From Verrucomicrobiaceae bacterium (GTDB lineage Bacteria; Verrucomicrobiota; Verrucomicrobiia; Verrucomicrobiales; Verrucomicrobiaceae), in the NCBI GenBank assembly GCA_019694165.1, contig JAIBCL010000005.1:124001-188000 (forward strand): a stretch of 64,000 nucleotides of DNA, in the 5' to 3' direction. Numbering within the stretch: position 1 is the first letter of the stretch; every line of letters begins with the position of its first letter. Below are positions 55,008-64,000 of this stretch, in pieces. The notes beneath the pieces are model-generated. The model was not told where the DNA came from. It did not search any database and worked only from the letters and a program-made list of their open reading frames with translations. Position numbers and translations under genes: made by a program.

Positions 55008-55628
55008 TCAATTCCGGTTCAGCATCCGTGCCACGTCCGCCTCGGAGTACACGGACTTTCCGGTGGAGTCTTCCTTGGGAAGGATGGTGGGCTTCTTGTT
55101 TTGCTTCTGTGACTTCTCGGCGTCCCAGACTGCGCGAGTCCTGAAGGTCTCATCGCTGCCGGCGAAGGTCTTGTCACCTTGACGCGCCTGCTGGCCGCTG
55201 TAGCGGCTTTCCTTCGCAGCGTAATCCTTGGTTGTGTAGTCCTTTGATGCTTCCCGCGGGGTCTTCGTGGCGCCGCTCCATGTGGAGCCGGCTTCGCGGC
55301 TCACTTTTCCTGACTGGGAATACTCGCCGGCCTTGTAGCGGCTCGATCCCTCGAAGTCGTGCTTCCCGCTGAAGATGCCGGTGCTGAACTTGCGCTGGTT
55401 CAGCTCGGTGCTGGACGAAAAGTTCTTTTGATCGTACTGGCTGCGCACGTCGGCGCTGTACTTGCCTGTCTTGCGGTCGAAGCCCTTGTCCTGGAAGCGG
55501 TCCAGGCCGCTGACCGTCGCGCCCTCGGGTTCTTGCTCGTCTTTTTTCGACGACGAACAGGAGGAGGCCAGCGCGGTGAGCGCGCAGGAGAAAAGGAGCC
55601 TTCGAACTGCTGCCGGCAGAAGCATCAT
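55008..55628 (-). CDS. Lipoprotein with tandem aromatic/Lys motifs, unknown function
   Basis: 206 residues with a lipoprotein signal (ALTALASSCSSSKKDE, lipobox LASSC). The mature part is highly polar and repeats short units with an aromatic residue spaced by Lys/Ser/Gly: GFDRKTGKYS, SQYDQKNFSSS, NQRKFSTGIFSGKHDF, SRYKAGEYSQSGK, KDYTTKDYAAKESRYSGQ. It looks disordered or elongated, and it ends DVARMLNRN. Coupled by ATGA to the giant TPR gene. A linker or adaptor between outer membrane and the TPR protein is a guess; no family recognised. Confidence 0.65.
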   Translation of the reverse strand: MMLLPAAVRRLLFSCALTALASSCSSSKKDEQEPEGATVSGLDRFQDKGFDRKTGKYSADVRSQYDQKNFSSSTELNQRKFSTGIFSGKHDFEGSSRYKAGEYSQSGKVSREAGSTWSGATKTPREASKDYTTKDYAAKESRYSGQQARQGDKTFAGSDETFRTRAVWDAEKSQKQNKKPTILPKEDSTGKSVYSEADVARMLNRN

Positions 55629-58600
55629 GGGGCGGGATTCTTCGCCGACGGCTTCGCGCCCGCAAGGTGTTGCGCGGCAAGGAACCGCACCTCGCGCGCG
55701 ACGCCGCCTGGCAGATAGAATTTCGGCAGCTCCGCATCCAGCGACGCGAGCATGCCCCAGTCGCGGTAGAGGGTGAAGACGAGCGGTGCGGCGTCATGGA
55801 TCACGAGCCACGAGTCCTTCACGAGCGCGGCCTCAGCGGCCTCGAAGTCCTGCCGGCGGATGAGAAACTCCACCCAGGCCTTCAGCAGCTCGGGCTGCTG
55901 GCTCTGCCTCTGGCGCAGCGTGGTCAGCGCGTTCTCGAAGAGTTCGCGCGCCAGTTCCGGCCTGGCTGCTTCCTCAAATGCCTGCGCCCACTCGATGGTC
56001 TGCGTCTGGCCGCCCGGAAACGGCATGCGCGAGACGCTCGTGAAAAGTTCCGCCATCGCGTTCCTGTCATCGAGGGCAGCGAGCACACGCGCCGTCACCG
56101 GGAGCTTCCGGCCTTGGAGCTTCGCGGAGGGGATGCCTGCGGCCGTCGAGCAAGCCTGAAGCGCCCACCCAGCACGTTTGTTATCGAGCAGCGCTCGCGC
56201 GGCGGCATCGAGACAGATGCGGTCTTCGTCACGCGCCTGCTGCCACGCGGCTTCTACGTCCCCGGGCAGCGGGCCCTCGGGCATGTGTGCCGCGAAGCAG
56301 CAAAGCGCCGCGGCGGCCAGCAGGCGGTCCGCGCCGGATTTTGTCTCGGCGTTCAGCGCGGTGATCCATGCGGCGGCATTCTGCCCCGCGGACTCGGCCT
56401 GTAGAAACTCTCTCATCTGGTCGAGCGCCCGCCGGTCGCGTGTCGAGGCACGAAACAGGGAGGCGATCTGCGGCCTGCCACGCCCGGGACTCCACGATTT
56501 GTCCGCCACCAGCAGCCGGAGCTGCGCAAGCCGCAGGCGGAAGCGCTCTGCGTCGGACTTCAAGGTGCGCTCCGCCTGCGTGAGGAAGCTCAATGCGTCC
56601 GCCGTGCGGACGTGGGCGTGCAGTTCGTCGGCGAGCGCGATCACGGAATCTGCGGATTTTCGATCGACCGCGACGAGCATGAGGTCGCGCACCTCGTCCC
56701 AGAGTTCCTCGCCCGCCGCAAGCTTCCCACGCAGCCGCAGCGCATCGGCGGCGAAGCGCGAGAGCGGATCCTTGAGCTTCACCTCGCGCAGCGCGGCGAG
56801 AGCGGGCCTCGTCTGCCCCTGCCGCAACAGAATCTGACCGCGATGCAGGCAGCTCTCCTCGTCCGGCTCCAAGCCCGCATCAGCATTGGCCAGGAAGGCG
56901 GCGTGCAGCCGCTCCCACGCCGCCAGCGCCCGCGTGTCCTCCCCGCGCCGCTCCATGAGGAGCCCAAACTCGCGCAAGTACGCCACCTCCGGCGGGATGC
57001 GGCCCTGGAGCATCTTCGTGGGCTTTTCGAGAAAGCCGAGCCGCTGGAGTTCATCCACATCATGGGCCAGGGCGAGAAAGTGCGCGTGCTTCTCGCGCAG
57101 CGTCTCGTCACCGATGGACACGGGCTTGAAGGGCGGCACGGCCTCGATTTTCTCGATGGCGAAGCTCCTGCCGGGCTCGATCTCGAGCGCATTCTCGCAC
57201 GCGCGCAGCAGCCACGCGGCGTAGTCGGAGTTTGTCGGAGCGCGCTCGGGGAGGCGGCGGTAAACCTCGATGGCCTCGCGTGGCATGCCGCTGGCTTCGA
57301 GCTTTGCCCCCAGCTCGGTGAGAGCTTCCACCGCCGTTTCGGCCTTCATGTCCACCGGCCCGAGGTACTCGCGGATGAGGCGCAAACGGCCGGGGTGGTT
57401 TGCCTCGCGCAACCGGCGGACGAGGAGATTGATGCGCCACTCGTTGAATTCAAAACCCGTGCGCGGACCGAGCTGGGTGCCGCCCCACTTCCCATCCAGT
57501 CTTTCGTCGAGGTTGGCCGCCACCTCGCCCAAGCCCTGCTGCGCGAGGCTGGCACCGATCTCCTTGGTCTCCTCCCACACCGTGCGCAGATGCACGGCCT
57601 CGTCGTTGCGCAGCGATCCCTGCTGCGGCATCAGGCTGCCCTCGCGCAGGCCGAGCTGGCGCGAGGAAAGGAAGTCGCCCTCGATGTAGCCGCCGAGGAC
57701 GTCCGCCGCATGCTCCGTGGCTCCCGCGAGGCCTGCCACTGCGGCGCGCCGCAGGGTTGTCAGCGCGGAAGGCGGCGTCTCCTGGAGGTTCCGCCATGCG
57801 CCGTCGAGCATGCGGCTTTTCTCTTCGGCGGAGGCTGCCACGCGGCTGAGCGCTCCGAGGCCCAGGACAAAGGGATCATACGTGCCATTGTAGCGGCTCG
57901 CGTGCTTCGGTGCGGCGGCCACCTTGCCGAGGTAGTCGCGCTGCAAATCCCAGCGTTCCGCGTTTTCCGCGATGCGCGAGAGGAAGAAGGCGTACTCGCC
58001 CTCGAGTCCGGCGGAGTTGTTCCGCAGGCACTCACCCAGTACGAGCGCCTCGTCGTAGCGCTGGCGGTCTTCGAGCTTGCGCGTGATGTCGAGCAGCATG
58101 TTGCCGCGCACGAGCTTCGTGGTGCCGAACGCACGGAGATCTTCCGTGCTGAAGCGGAATGCCCCGTTGCCGCGGCGGCCGGCGGAGATCAGGCGGTCCG
58201 TCTGATTCGATCCCGTCTGCCGGGACGACGCCGGGTCGCTCATGCCGGCGAGCATCGACACGGCTGCCAGCAGCAGCCGCCTGCGTTGCTCCAGCACGCG
58301 ATCCGCGCGCTGCTTCTCGCCTGCCCACGCCAGCGCCTCCACCATTCCGTGTGAGCGCACCAGCAGCCAGACATAGGCGAACTCCATGTCGAGCGATTCC
58401 TCCCGGCCCACCGACTCCCGGAGCGCGGCGTGGAACTCCTCGTCCGCGCCGCAGTAGCAGAGAGCCCACAGGCGCTCGGCAGGCTGTGCGTCCCCTGCAT
58501 GGCTCCACTGGCGGATCCACGCGGAGAGCGCCTCGCCACCCTGCTCGCGGACCAGACCGGCCAGCTCCTCGATGGCGCGCAGCCGCACGAGCGCCGCATC

Positions 58601-61600
58601 ATCCGGCAGCTCCAAAAACTCCGCGCGCGGAAAGCTCAGCCAGCCCCGCAGCCGCTCCACCTCGGCGGACTCGATGCCGGCGGCGGTGCCGAGCGCCTCG
58701 ACGATCTCCGTGACCGGGCCGGCGTCCGCGGCCCTGCGCTGGCTGGTGAGCGGCAGCGGCCAGCGCGCCACGGGCAGCGTGTTCTTCGCCGGCGGCGTGG
58801 CTGCCAGCAGTTCCCGGAGCTGCCGCGCGGCTTCCGCATCGTCCGCCATGCCCAGGCACTTGAGTGCCAGCCGCAGCCGCGCGCGCGCATCCCATGGCCT
58901 CACGCGCACGATCTGCTCGTACACGCGGCGTTCCGCTTCGTCCTGGCCCGTCGTGCGGTAGTGTGCGGCCAGATCACCCAGCGCCTTCGTGTCCTGGGCA
59001 AAGCGGCTCTCCAGACGGCGGCGCACGCGGTCCGCTTCGGCGATTTGAAACGTCTGCTCCAGCAATTGCACGAGCTGCCGCGACTCCGCCGCCTCGTCCT
59101 TCGCCGGTGCGGCGGCGGTGATCTGCTTTTGGAAATAGATGGCCGACTTCAGATCACCCACGCGCAGCGCGGCGGCGCGGAGCTGGTCCAGCGAGAAAGG
59201 AGCGTCCGGCGCGGTGTAGTAGGCCTGCTTCATCTCGGCGAAGGCCTTTGCCGCGTCCCCGCGCCGCTCATGCACCTGCGCGAGCGCCTCATGGTAAAAG
59301 CCGTCGAAAGGATGCCGCCGCACGCGCTCCTGCACGGCCTGCTCCACCATTGTGAGGCGGTCCCGCAGCACCGTGGGCGCCAGCTCGCCGCCGCCTGAGT
59401 CGGTGAAGAGCAGACGGTCCATGAAGCGCTGGAAAAGCTCGCGCCGCCGCTTCACCTCCGTCTCGCGCTCGATGATGCTGATCTGCACGCCGATGAATTG
59501 CGGCACCTGCTGCGTGCGCAGCAGCAGCTCCGCCTGCCGCGTGAGGAACGGCACCGCGCGCGCACCCTCGGCTCTCCGCGCGGCCTCCTCCCAGAGCTTC
59601 AGCGCTTTCTCAGTCTCCCGCATCAGCGCGTAGGTCTGGCTCAGCGCCGAGAGCAGCGGCTCGGAGTCCGGATTCTCCCGCAGCGTGCGCTCGAGCAACT
59701 CCACCGCCGGCAGCAGCGGCGACGGCCGCGGACCGGTGAGAATGGCACCGCGGTCGTTTTGCAGCGCGGACTCGGCTTTCTGCGCGCCCTCCATCATCAC
59801 CTCTCCCAAACGCAGGATGTGCCGCACGCGGTTCGCAGGATCCCGCGCGGCGAGAATCTTCAACTGCCTGACTTCGAGCGCCGTGTCCTGCCCGGCGAGA
59901 GCCACGTCGAAGAGCAACTGATCGACATTCAGCGTCCTGTCCTTCCTCACCTCTCCGCGTTCGTCAAACACCAGCCGGCGCAGCAAGCGGTACGCCTCAT
60001 CGATCAGGTCCGCGCGCCAGGCCCACCAGGCGGCGCGCTCCAAACGGCGCGCCGGGGTGTCTGCCCCCGCCGCCGCGGCGATGAGCTTCTTCGCGTGGTC
60101 GGTCACCGCTTCGGGCGTGGCGTCCTTTTTTGACTCTTCATCGGTGCTGCTCGCGAAGCCGGCGCCGGAGAGAATCGTCGGGAGCTGAAACTCCGTCGTC
60201 TTCTTTGTCTTCGCGGCGTCGGCCTGCTTGGTCTGGTCGCCGATGAGCAGCGCGAGGATGCGCTCGTCCACGTCGATGCGCTCGTCGGCGCCGGCGCTGT
60301 CGCTCCAGGCGTCTTCCAGCAGCTTCAGCGCCTCCTCGCTCTCGCCTTGCTCGATGAGAAGATCGGCCAGACGGAGATGCGCCTCACGGCCCGCATCCGG
60401 CTTCGCCACGGCCTCGCGCGCCACCATGATCGCCGCGTCGAGGTCATTGCCGGCCGCGAGAAATGCCGCCACATCCGAGAGCCGCCGCGCCTTGGTTTGC
60501 TTCGGGTCGTGAGATGAGTAAGCCGCCGCGCCGTGCAGATAGTCGTCGAGCGCCTTGCGCATGGCCTCGTCGTTGCGGCGGCTGCGGTGGAAGGCGGCGA
60601 GTTCGAAGACAGCCTCGGGCTTCTCCGGTTCCCTCCCGAGGCGTGCCTCCAAGATGGTCTGGACGATCTCGTCGAGGTTGTTCTCCTGGGCGAAGGCGAG
60701 GATCTGCTTCTGCGCCTCCGGATCGCCAGGCTGCGCGTCCAGCAGCGCACGGAGCCGGCGCACGGCCTCCTTCGTCCTGCCTTGCCGCAGTTCGGCCTCG
60801 CAACGAAGCAGCACCACGGCGGACATGTCCCGGGTGTCGCCATGCAGCCGCTCGTCTATGAGCCTGGCGGCCTCCGCCGCCTCGTCATGATCGAGCAATG
60901 CACGCACCAGCAGCCAGCGGTACTCTTCCGTGCCCGGCGCGAGCTTCGCCAGCTCGCGCAGCCAGCGGATGCGCTCGTCAACATCGACCGTGATGTTGTA
61001 GAAGGTCACCAGATCGGACAGCGACTGCTCGGATGGCGGCTCCTTGCGCGCTTCTGCCAGCAATTTGTTTTTCAGGTCATCGAGCGCGCCGAAGCGCTCG
61101 TGCAACCGCACGCGCTGGCGGAAGAAGTCCATGTAGCGCCCGTCGCGGAAGTGCAGCAGACCGAGCGCCTCCCGCAGAGCTGCGTCGGCCTTTTGAAACT
61201 GATCCGCGTGACTGTGGATGCGCGCGAGATCATGCAGCGCCTCCAGCCGCTTCCCGGGATCCGCCTGCTTCGTGAGCCCTTCGAAGAAGGTCGCCGCGCG
61301 GTCTGGAAATCCGGCCTGCAGGAGCAACTGCGCCACCTGCCGTGCGAGGTCCAGATCGCCGGGCTTGAGCTTGGCCGCCGCCTCCCATGCGTCAGCCGCG
61401 TCGGCGTTTCTGCCTGCGCTGAGCGCGGCATTGCCGTACTCAATCCACGCGTCCACCTTTGCCGCGTCGCCATCGGGCAGCGTCTCGGCGAGCTTTTTCA
61501 GCAGCGGCAGCGCCGCGGCCGGCTGCTTCATCTCGCCGGCGATGTCCGCGCGCGCGCGCAGGGCGTAACGGTTCGCCGCATCAGCCTTCAGCACCTGGTC

Positions 61601-61930
61601 GTATATCTCCGACGCCGGCTTGAGGTCGCCGCTCTTGCGCAGCAGGTGCGCCTCGACGAGCCGCACGGAGGCGTGCTTCGAGTCCGCCGCCTGCGTGCGG
61701 ATGTTTTCGAGCAGCAGCTTCGTGGCGTCGTGCTTCGCATACAGATCCCACAGCAGCTCGACCACGCGGCCATACTCCGGCCGCTCGACGAGCAGCGAGA
61801 GGTACTCATTGGCCAGCCGCGTCTCTCGCTCATCCCACTTCGCACCGGGCTTCTCTTGTGCCAAAGCGGAAGCCGCGACGAGCGCCGCGGCCACGAATCG
61901 CGCGATCCGATGGAGCCATTTCCCTGACAC
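55625..61930 (-). CDS. Very large exported TPR protein
   Basis: 2101 residues from the GTG at 61930, chosen because VSGKWLHRIARFVAAALVAASALAQ, with translation begun at GTG, is a good signal peptide; upstream sequence in frame lacks similarity to anything. Nearly the whole length is made of TPR-like helix pairs, for example ASEIYDQVLKADAANRYALRARADIAGE and DLARQVAQLLLQAGFPDRAATFFEGL (quoted in parts). No enzymatic domain was recognised. Such giants act as scaffolds for envelope complexes. The ATGA-coupled lipoprotein is the likely partner. Confidence 0.75.
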   Translation of the reverse strand: MSGKWLHRIARFVAAALVAASALAQEKPGAKWDERETRLANEYLSLLVERPEYGRVVELLWDLYAKHDATKLLLENIRTQAADSKHASVRLVEAHLLRKSGDLKPASEIYDQVLKADAANRYALRARADIAGEMKQPAAALPLLKKLAETLPDGDAAKVDAWIEYGNAALSAGRNADAADAWEAAAKLKPGDLDLARQVAQLLLQAGFPDRAATFFEGLTKQADPGKRLEALHDLARIHSHADQFQKADAALREALGLLHFRDGRYMDFFRQRVRLHERFGALDDLKNKLLAEARKEPPSEQSLSDLVTFYNITVDVDERIRWLRELAKLAPGTEEYRWLLVRALLDHDEAAEAARLIDERLHGDTRDMSAVVLLRCEAELRQGRTKEAVRRLRALLDAQPGDPEAQKQILAFAQENNLDEIVQTILEARLGREPEKPEAVFELAAFHRSRRNDEAMRKALDDYLHGAAAYSSHDPKQTKARRLSDVAAFLAAGNDLDAAIMVAREAVAKPDAGREAHLRLADLLIEQGESEEALKLLEDAWSDSAGADERIDVDERILALLIGDQTKQADAAKTKKTTEFQLPTILSGAGFASSTDEESKKDATPEAVTDHAKKLIAAAAGADTPARRLERAAWWAWRADLIDEAYRLLRRLVFDERGEVRKDRTLNVDQLLFDVALAGQDTALEVRQLKILAARDPANRVRHILRLGEVMMEGAQKAESALQNDRGAILTGPRPSPLLPAVELLERTLRENPDSEPLLSALSQTYALMRETEKALKLWEEAARRAEGARAVPFLTRQAELLLRTQQVPQFIGVQISIIERETEVKRRRELFQRFMDRLLFTDSGGGELAPTVLRDRLTMVEQAVQERVRRHPFDGFYHEALAQVHERRGDAAKAFAEMKQAYYTAPDAPFSLDQLRAAALRVGDLKSAIYFQKQITAAAPAKDEAAESRQLVQLLEQTFQIAEADRVRRRLESRFAQDTKALGDLAAHYRTTGQDEAERRVYEQIVRVRPWDARARLRLALKCLGMADDAEAARQLRELLAATPPAKNTLPVARWPLPLTSQRRAADAGPVTEIVEALGTAAGIESAEVERLRGWLSFPRAEFLELPDDAALVRLRAIEELAGLVREQGGEALSAWIRQWSHAGDAQPAERLWALCYCGADEEFHAALRESVGREESLDMEFAYVWLLVRSHGMVEALAWAGEKQRADRVLEQRRRLLLAAVSMLAGMSDPASSRQTGSNQTDRLISAGRRGNGAFRFSTEDLRAFGTTKLVRGNMLLDITRKLEDRQRYDEALVLGECLRNNSAGLEGEYAFFLSRIAENAERWDLQRDYLGKVAAAPKHASRYNGTYDPFVLGLGALSRVAASAEEKSRMLDGAWRNLQETPPSALTTLRRAAVAGLAGATEHAADVLGGYIEGDFLSSRQLGLREGSLMPQQGSLRNDEAVHLRTVWEETKEIGASLAQQGLGEVAANLDERLDGKWGGTQLGPRTGFEFNEWRINLLVRRLREANHPGRLRLIREYLGPVDMKAETAVEALTELGAKLEASGMPREAIEVYRRLPERAPTNSDYAAWLLRACENALEIEPGRSFAIEKIEAVPPFKPVSIGDETLREKHAHFLALAHDVDELQRLGFLEKPTKMLQGRIPPEVAYLREFGLLMERRGEDTRALAAWERLHAAFLANADAGLEPDEESCLHRGQILLRQGQTRPALAALREVKLKDPLSRFAADALRLRGKLAAGEELWDEVRDLMLVAVDRKSADSVIALADELHAHVRTADALSFLTQAERTLKSDAERFRLRLAQLRLLVADKSWSPGRGRPQIASLFRASTRDRRALDQMREFLQAESAGQNAAAWITALNAETKSGADRLLAAAALCCFAAHMPEGPLPGDVEAAWQQARDEDRICLDAAARALLDNKRAGWALQACSTAAGIPSAKLQGRKLPVTARVLAALDDRNAMAELFTSVSRMPFPGGQTQTIEWAQAFEEAARPELARELFENALTTLRQRQSQQPELLKAWVEFLIRRQDFEAAEAALVKDSWLVIHDAAPLVFTLYRDWGMLASLDAELPKFYLPGGVAREVRFLAAQHLAGAKPSAKNPAP

Positions 61931-62131
61931 GCGGCGAGTATGGCATGACTCCACGCGGAATGCCAGCCCGCCGCGGGCCGACGGCGCGGCCCTGCCCGGA
62001 CTCACGGGCATCTCATGCTGCCCGCACTCACAGATTCTGCCGTCCTTCCCCGCTCTGCGCCCGGCCTGGCACGCCGCCCGGCGGAGACAAAACGCCGTTG
62101 CCATCGCACGCACGCCTCGTACGATCCTCGC

Positions 62132-63172
62132 ATGAAACGCAAACGACTCGGACGCAGCGGAATCGTAGTCACCGACATCTGCATGGGCACCATGACCTTC
62201 GGCCTCCAGGCGGATGAAAAGACCTCCTTTGCCATCATGGATCGCGCCATCGACGCCGGCATCGACTTTTTCGACACGGCTGAGATGTACCCTGTGCCGC
62301 CGAGTGCCGCCAAGTTCGGCATCACCGAGGAGATCGTCGGCCGCTGGCTCAAAGGCAGGCCGCGCGGAGAGATCGTGCTGGCGACGAAAGTCACCGGCCC
62401 CGGCCATGGCTGGTTTCGTCCGCCGGTGCGCAACGGCTTCACCGCCCTGGACCGCCGGCAGATATTCAAGGCGTGTGAGGACAGCCTGCGGCGGCTGCAG
62501 ACCGACTACATCGACCTCTACCAGACACACTGGCCCGACCACGGCATGAGGCACGAGGAGACGCTAGGCGCCCTCACCGAACTCGTACGGCAGGGCAAGG
62601 TGCGCGCCGCCGGCTGCAGCAACGAAACGAGCTGGGGCCTCATGAAAAACCTCTGGGAAGCTCAGAAGCACGGCCTCGTGCGCATGGACACCGTGCAGAA
62701 CAACTTCTCGCTCATCAACCGGCGCTGCGAGAACGAACTGGCCCAGGTGTGCCGGCAGGAAGGCGTGAGCCTGCTGCCCTACTCGCCGCTCGGCGGCGGC
62801 GTGCTCACTGGCAAGTATAATGGCGGCGCGCTGCCCGAGGGCGCGCGCTTCAGCCACTACGTCAAACATGGAGAGCCGCGCCAGAAGCGCATGGCCGCTC
62901 GCTTCCTCAACGAGCGCACCATTGAGACCACCGTGCGTCTGCAAAAAGTCGCCGCCGACATCGGCATGACCGTCACGGCGCTGTCGGTGGCCTGGAGCAA
63001 GCAGCATGACTTCGTCGCCTCCACCATCGTTGGAGCCACGACCGTCGCGCAATTCGAGGAAAGCCTGCAAGCCATCGACGTGACGCTCGATGCGGAAACG
63101 CTCCGCCGCATCGACGAAATCGAAGAGGCCATCCCGAATCCCATGACGGAGGACGGACTGCGGAGGTTGTAG
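62132..63172 (+). CDS. Tas-like aldo/keto reductase
   Basis: 346 residues from [13 protein letters not shown] motifs: [24 protein letters not shown] (catalytic Asp and Tyr), [13 protein letters not shown] (Lys), [13 protein letters not shown] (His) and [15 protein letters not shown]. The EMYPVPPS stretch and overall length match E. coli Tas, a NADPH-dependent reductase of unclear physiological substrate. It is divergent from the TPR gene, with 201 bp between starts. Confidence 0.88.
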   Translation: MKRKRLGRSGIVVTDICMGTMTFGLQADEKTSFAIMDRAIDAGIDFFDTAEMYPVPPSAAKFGITEEIVGRWLKGRPRGEIVLATKVTGPGHGWFRPPVRNGFTALDRRQIFKACEDSLRRLQTDYIDLYQTHWPDHGMRHEETLGALTELVRQGKVRAAGCSNETSWGLMKNLWEAQKHGLVRMDTVQNNFSLINRRCENELAQVCRQEGVSLLPYSPLGGGVLTGKYNGGALPEGARFSHYVKHGEPRQKRMAARFLNERTIETTVRLQKVAADIGMTVTALSVAWSKQHDFVASTIVGATTVAQFEESLQAIDVTLDAETLRRIDEIEEAIPNPMTEDGLRRL

Positions 63173-63310
63173 CTGATCGGCGTCGGGCGGCGGCTCGTTC
63201 TGCTCCCTCTCCCACTGGGAACCTGGTGCCAGCGGGACAGGCAAGGATTTCACACTCATTTCACACCCGCTTCATCAAGGCACCACACGCGTGTCCGAGG
63301 ATGGGGCGTC

Positions 63311-64000
63311 ATGAAAATCCAATCGACTCTCTTCATCGGGGCCGGCCTGCTCGTGGGCTGGCAGGTTTCTCCGGCGGCCGGACCAATCGCCGGCGATGCA
63401 AAAGAAACGGCGGCAATCGCGGGCGCGGATCTGGAAAAGGCATCGGTCACGGTTCCTTACTCCGAGTTGAAGCGCCTGTTGCTCTCCACCGCCACGCACG
63501 CTGCGGTCACTGCGTCTGAGTCCACGAAGCCGCCGCCCGTTGCTGGCGGCTTGATGGCAGCCGCGCTGCGGCTCGATTGCTCCGGAGGCAGGGCGGCGCT
63601 GGAGGCGGAGTTTCGCGTGGAGAATTTCAGCGGCCAGTGGGAGAGCATCCCGCTCATGGGCGCGGGTCTTGCGGTGGCATCCATCGATCCGCCCGACTCG
63701 CGCGTGCTGGCGAAAGATGGACAGCTCTGCCTCGCGACGAAAACGATCGGCCCGGCGACGGTGACACTGCGGTTCGTCGAGCGCGAGATGCCGGCGTATT
63801 CGGACCGGCCCGTCATCGAGGCGGACGTCCTGCCATGCGCCGTCAGCACGCTGGAGATCATCGGTCTGCCGGAAGGGCGCGCGGCGATGACGCGCGCTGG
63901 CGACGAAGTGTTGAGCGGATCGGCCAGAGGCATGTTTGCCCTGCCGGCGAAGGGCGGCAGCATCAGCGTGACGATCCAGGAGCCGATGAAGATCGCCGCC
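63311..64000 (+). CDS. Exported protein, N-terminal 230 residues
   Basis: The gene runs off the right edge. A signal peptide (MKIQSTLFIGAGLLVGW) is followed by TVPYSELKRLL and a beta-rich region with repeated short strands (ALRLDCSGGRAALEAEFRVENF, GAGLAVASIDPPDSRV, LCLATKTIGPATVTLRFVERE; the first is quoted only as landmark). It resembles exported proteins of PVC bacteria that begin VPY-x-ELKRLL, but the function is not recognised. The start is the ATG at 63311. Upstream 138 bp contain no recognised gene. Confidence 0.6.
   Translation, partial: MKIQSTLFIGAGLLVGWQVSPAAGPIAGDAKETAAIAGADLEKASVTVPYSELKRLLLSTATHAAVTASESTKPPPVAGGLMAAALRLDCSGGRAALEAEFRVENFSGQWESIPLMGAGLAVASIDPPDSRVLAKDGQLCLATKTIGPATVTLRFVEREMPAYSDRPVIEADVLPCAVSTLEIIGLPEGRAAMTRAGDEVLSGSARGMFALPAKGGSISVTIQEPMKIAA

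Overview
The window looks like a chromosome segment of a GC-rich member of Verrucomicrobiota (PVC superphylum). The evidence is gene content: two paired DUF1549/DUF1553 (PSD1) haem-motif proteins, two DUF1501 Tat proteins, a YHYH protein, a DUF6288/PA14/LamG giant, a DUF5069 protein, two glucose/sorbosone dehydrogenase-type propellers, and many exported proteins whose functions are unknown. This is inference from families typical of that group; no rRNA, tRNA or CRISPR was found.

Layout. 1-6.4 kb: start of a sugar-binding lipoprotein, a Sel1-repeat protein, two convergent PQQ-type sugar dehydrogenase genes and a stand-alone OvoA-type (ovothiol) methyltransferase. 6.4-13.5 kb: GAF protein, small exported protein translationally coupled to a PSD1 protein, two small membrane proteins, a YyaL/DUF255 thioredoxin-fold protein and a small TPR/secretin-like protein. 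13.5-20.2 kb: CoA-binding protein, two-TM channel-like protein, nuclease, RlmM-like methyltransferase, SSB, BioA, TauE/SafE and MFS transporters. 20.2-28.5 kb: accessory region with the remains of an integron (two attC sites, one cassette gene of unknown function, and 7 kb away a frameshifted intI pseudogene). Between them lie a DUF3472/secreted metallopeptidase, an unknown secreted protein and a 1303-residue PQQ-propeller/LamG protein. 28.5-38.8 kb: sialidase-SGNH esterase-DUF3472 fusion, TspO, YdjY-type protein, DUF6288 giant and an ATP-grasp-like protein. 38.8-50 kb: DUF1501 protein, DUF5069 protein, fused transporter/spermidine-synthase-like protein, TruA, TRIC channel and a three-gene YHYH-PSD1-DUF1501 operon joined by ATGA overlaps. 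50-64 kb: OmpR-type two-component system, RluE, FKBP isomerase, IlvC with a clear terminator, lipoprotein plus 2101-residue TPR protein, Tas-type aldo/keto reductase and a partial exported protein.

The most unusual content is the fossil integron. The attC at 20926-21018 keeps the perfect L''/L' pairing with an extrahelical G. An 88-bp decayed copy of the neighbouring peptidase gene lies on the other side of the cassette. The intI remnant retains patches of integron-integrase signature in three frames and has lost its catalytic tyrosine. No complete integrase lies in the window. Other points are short palindromic or repetitive sequence inserted in frame at the same protein position in both PSD1 paralogues, a potassium-channel-like two-TM protein without a canonical filter, and several unusual domain fusions.
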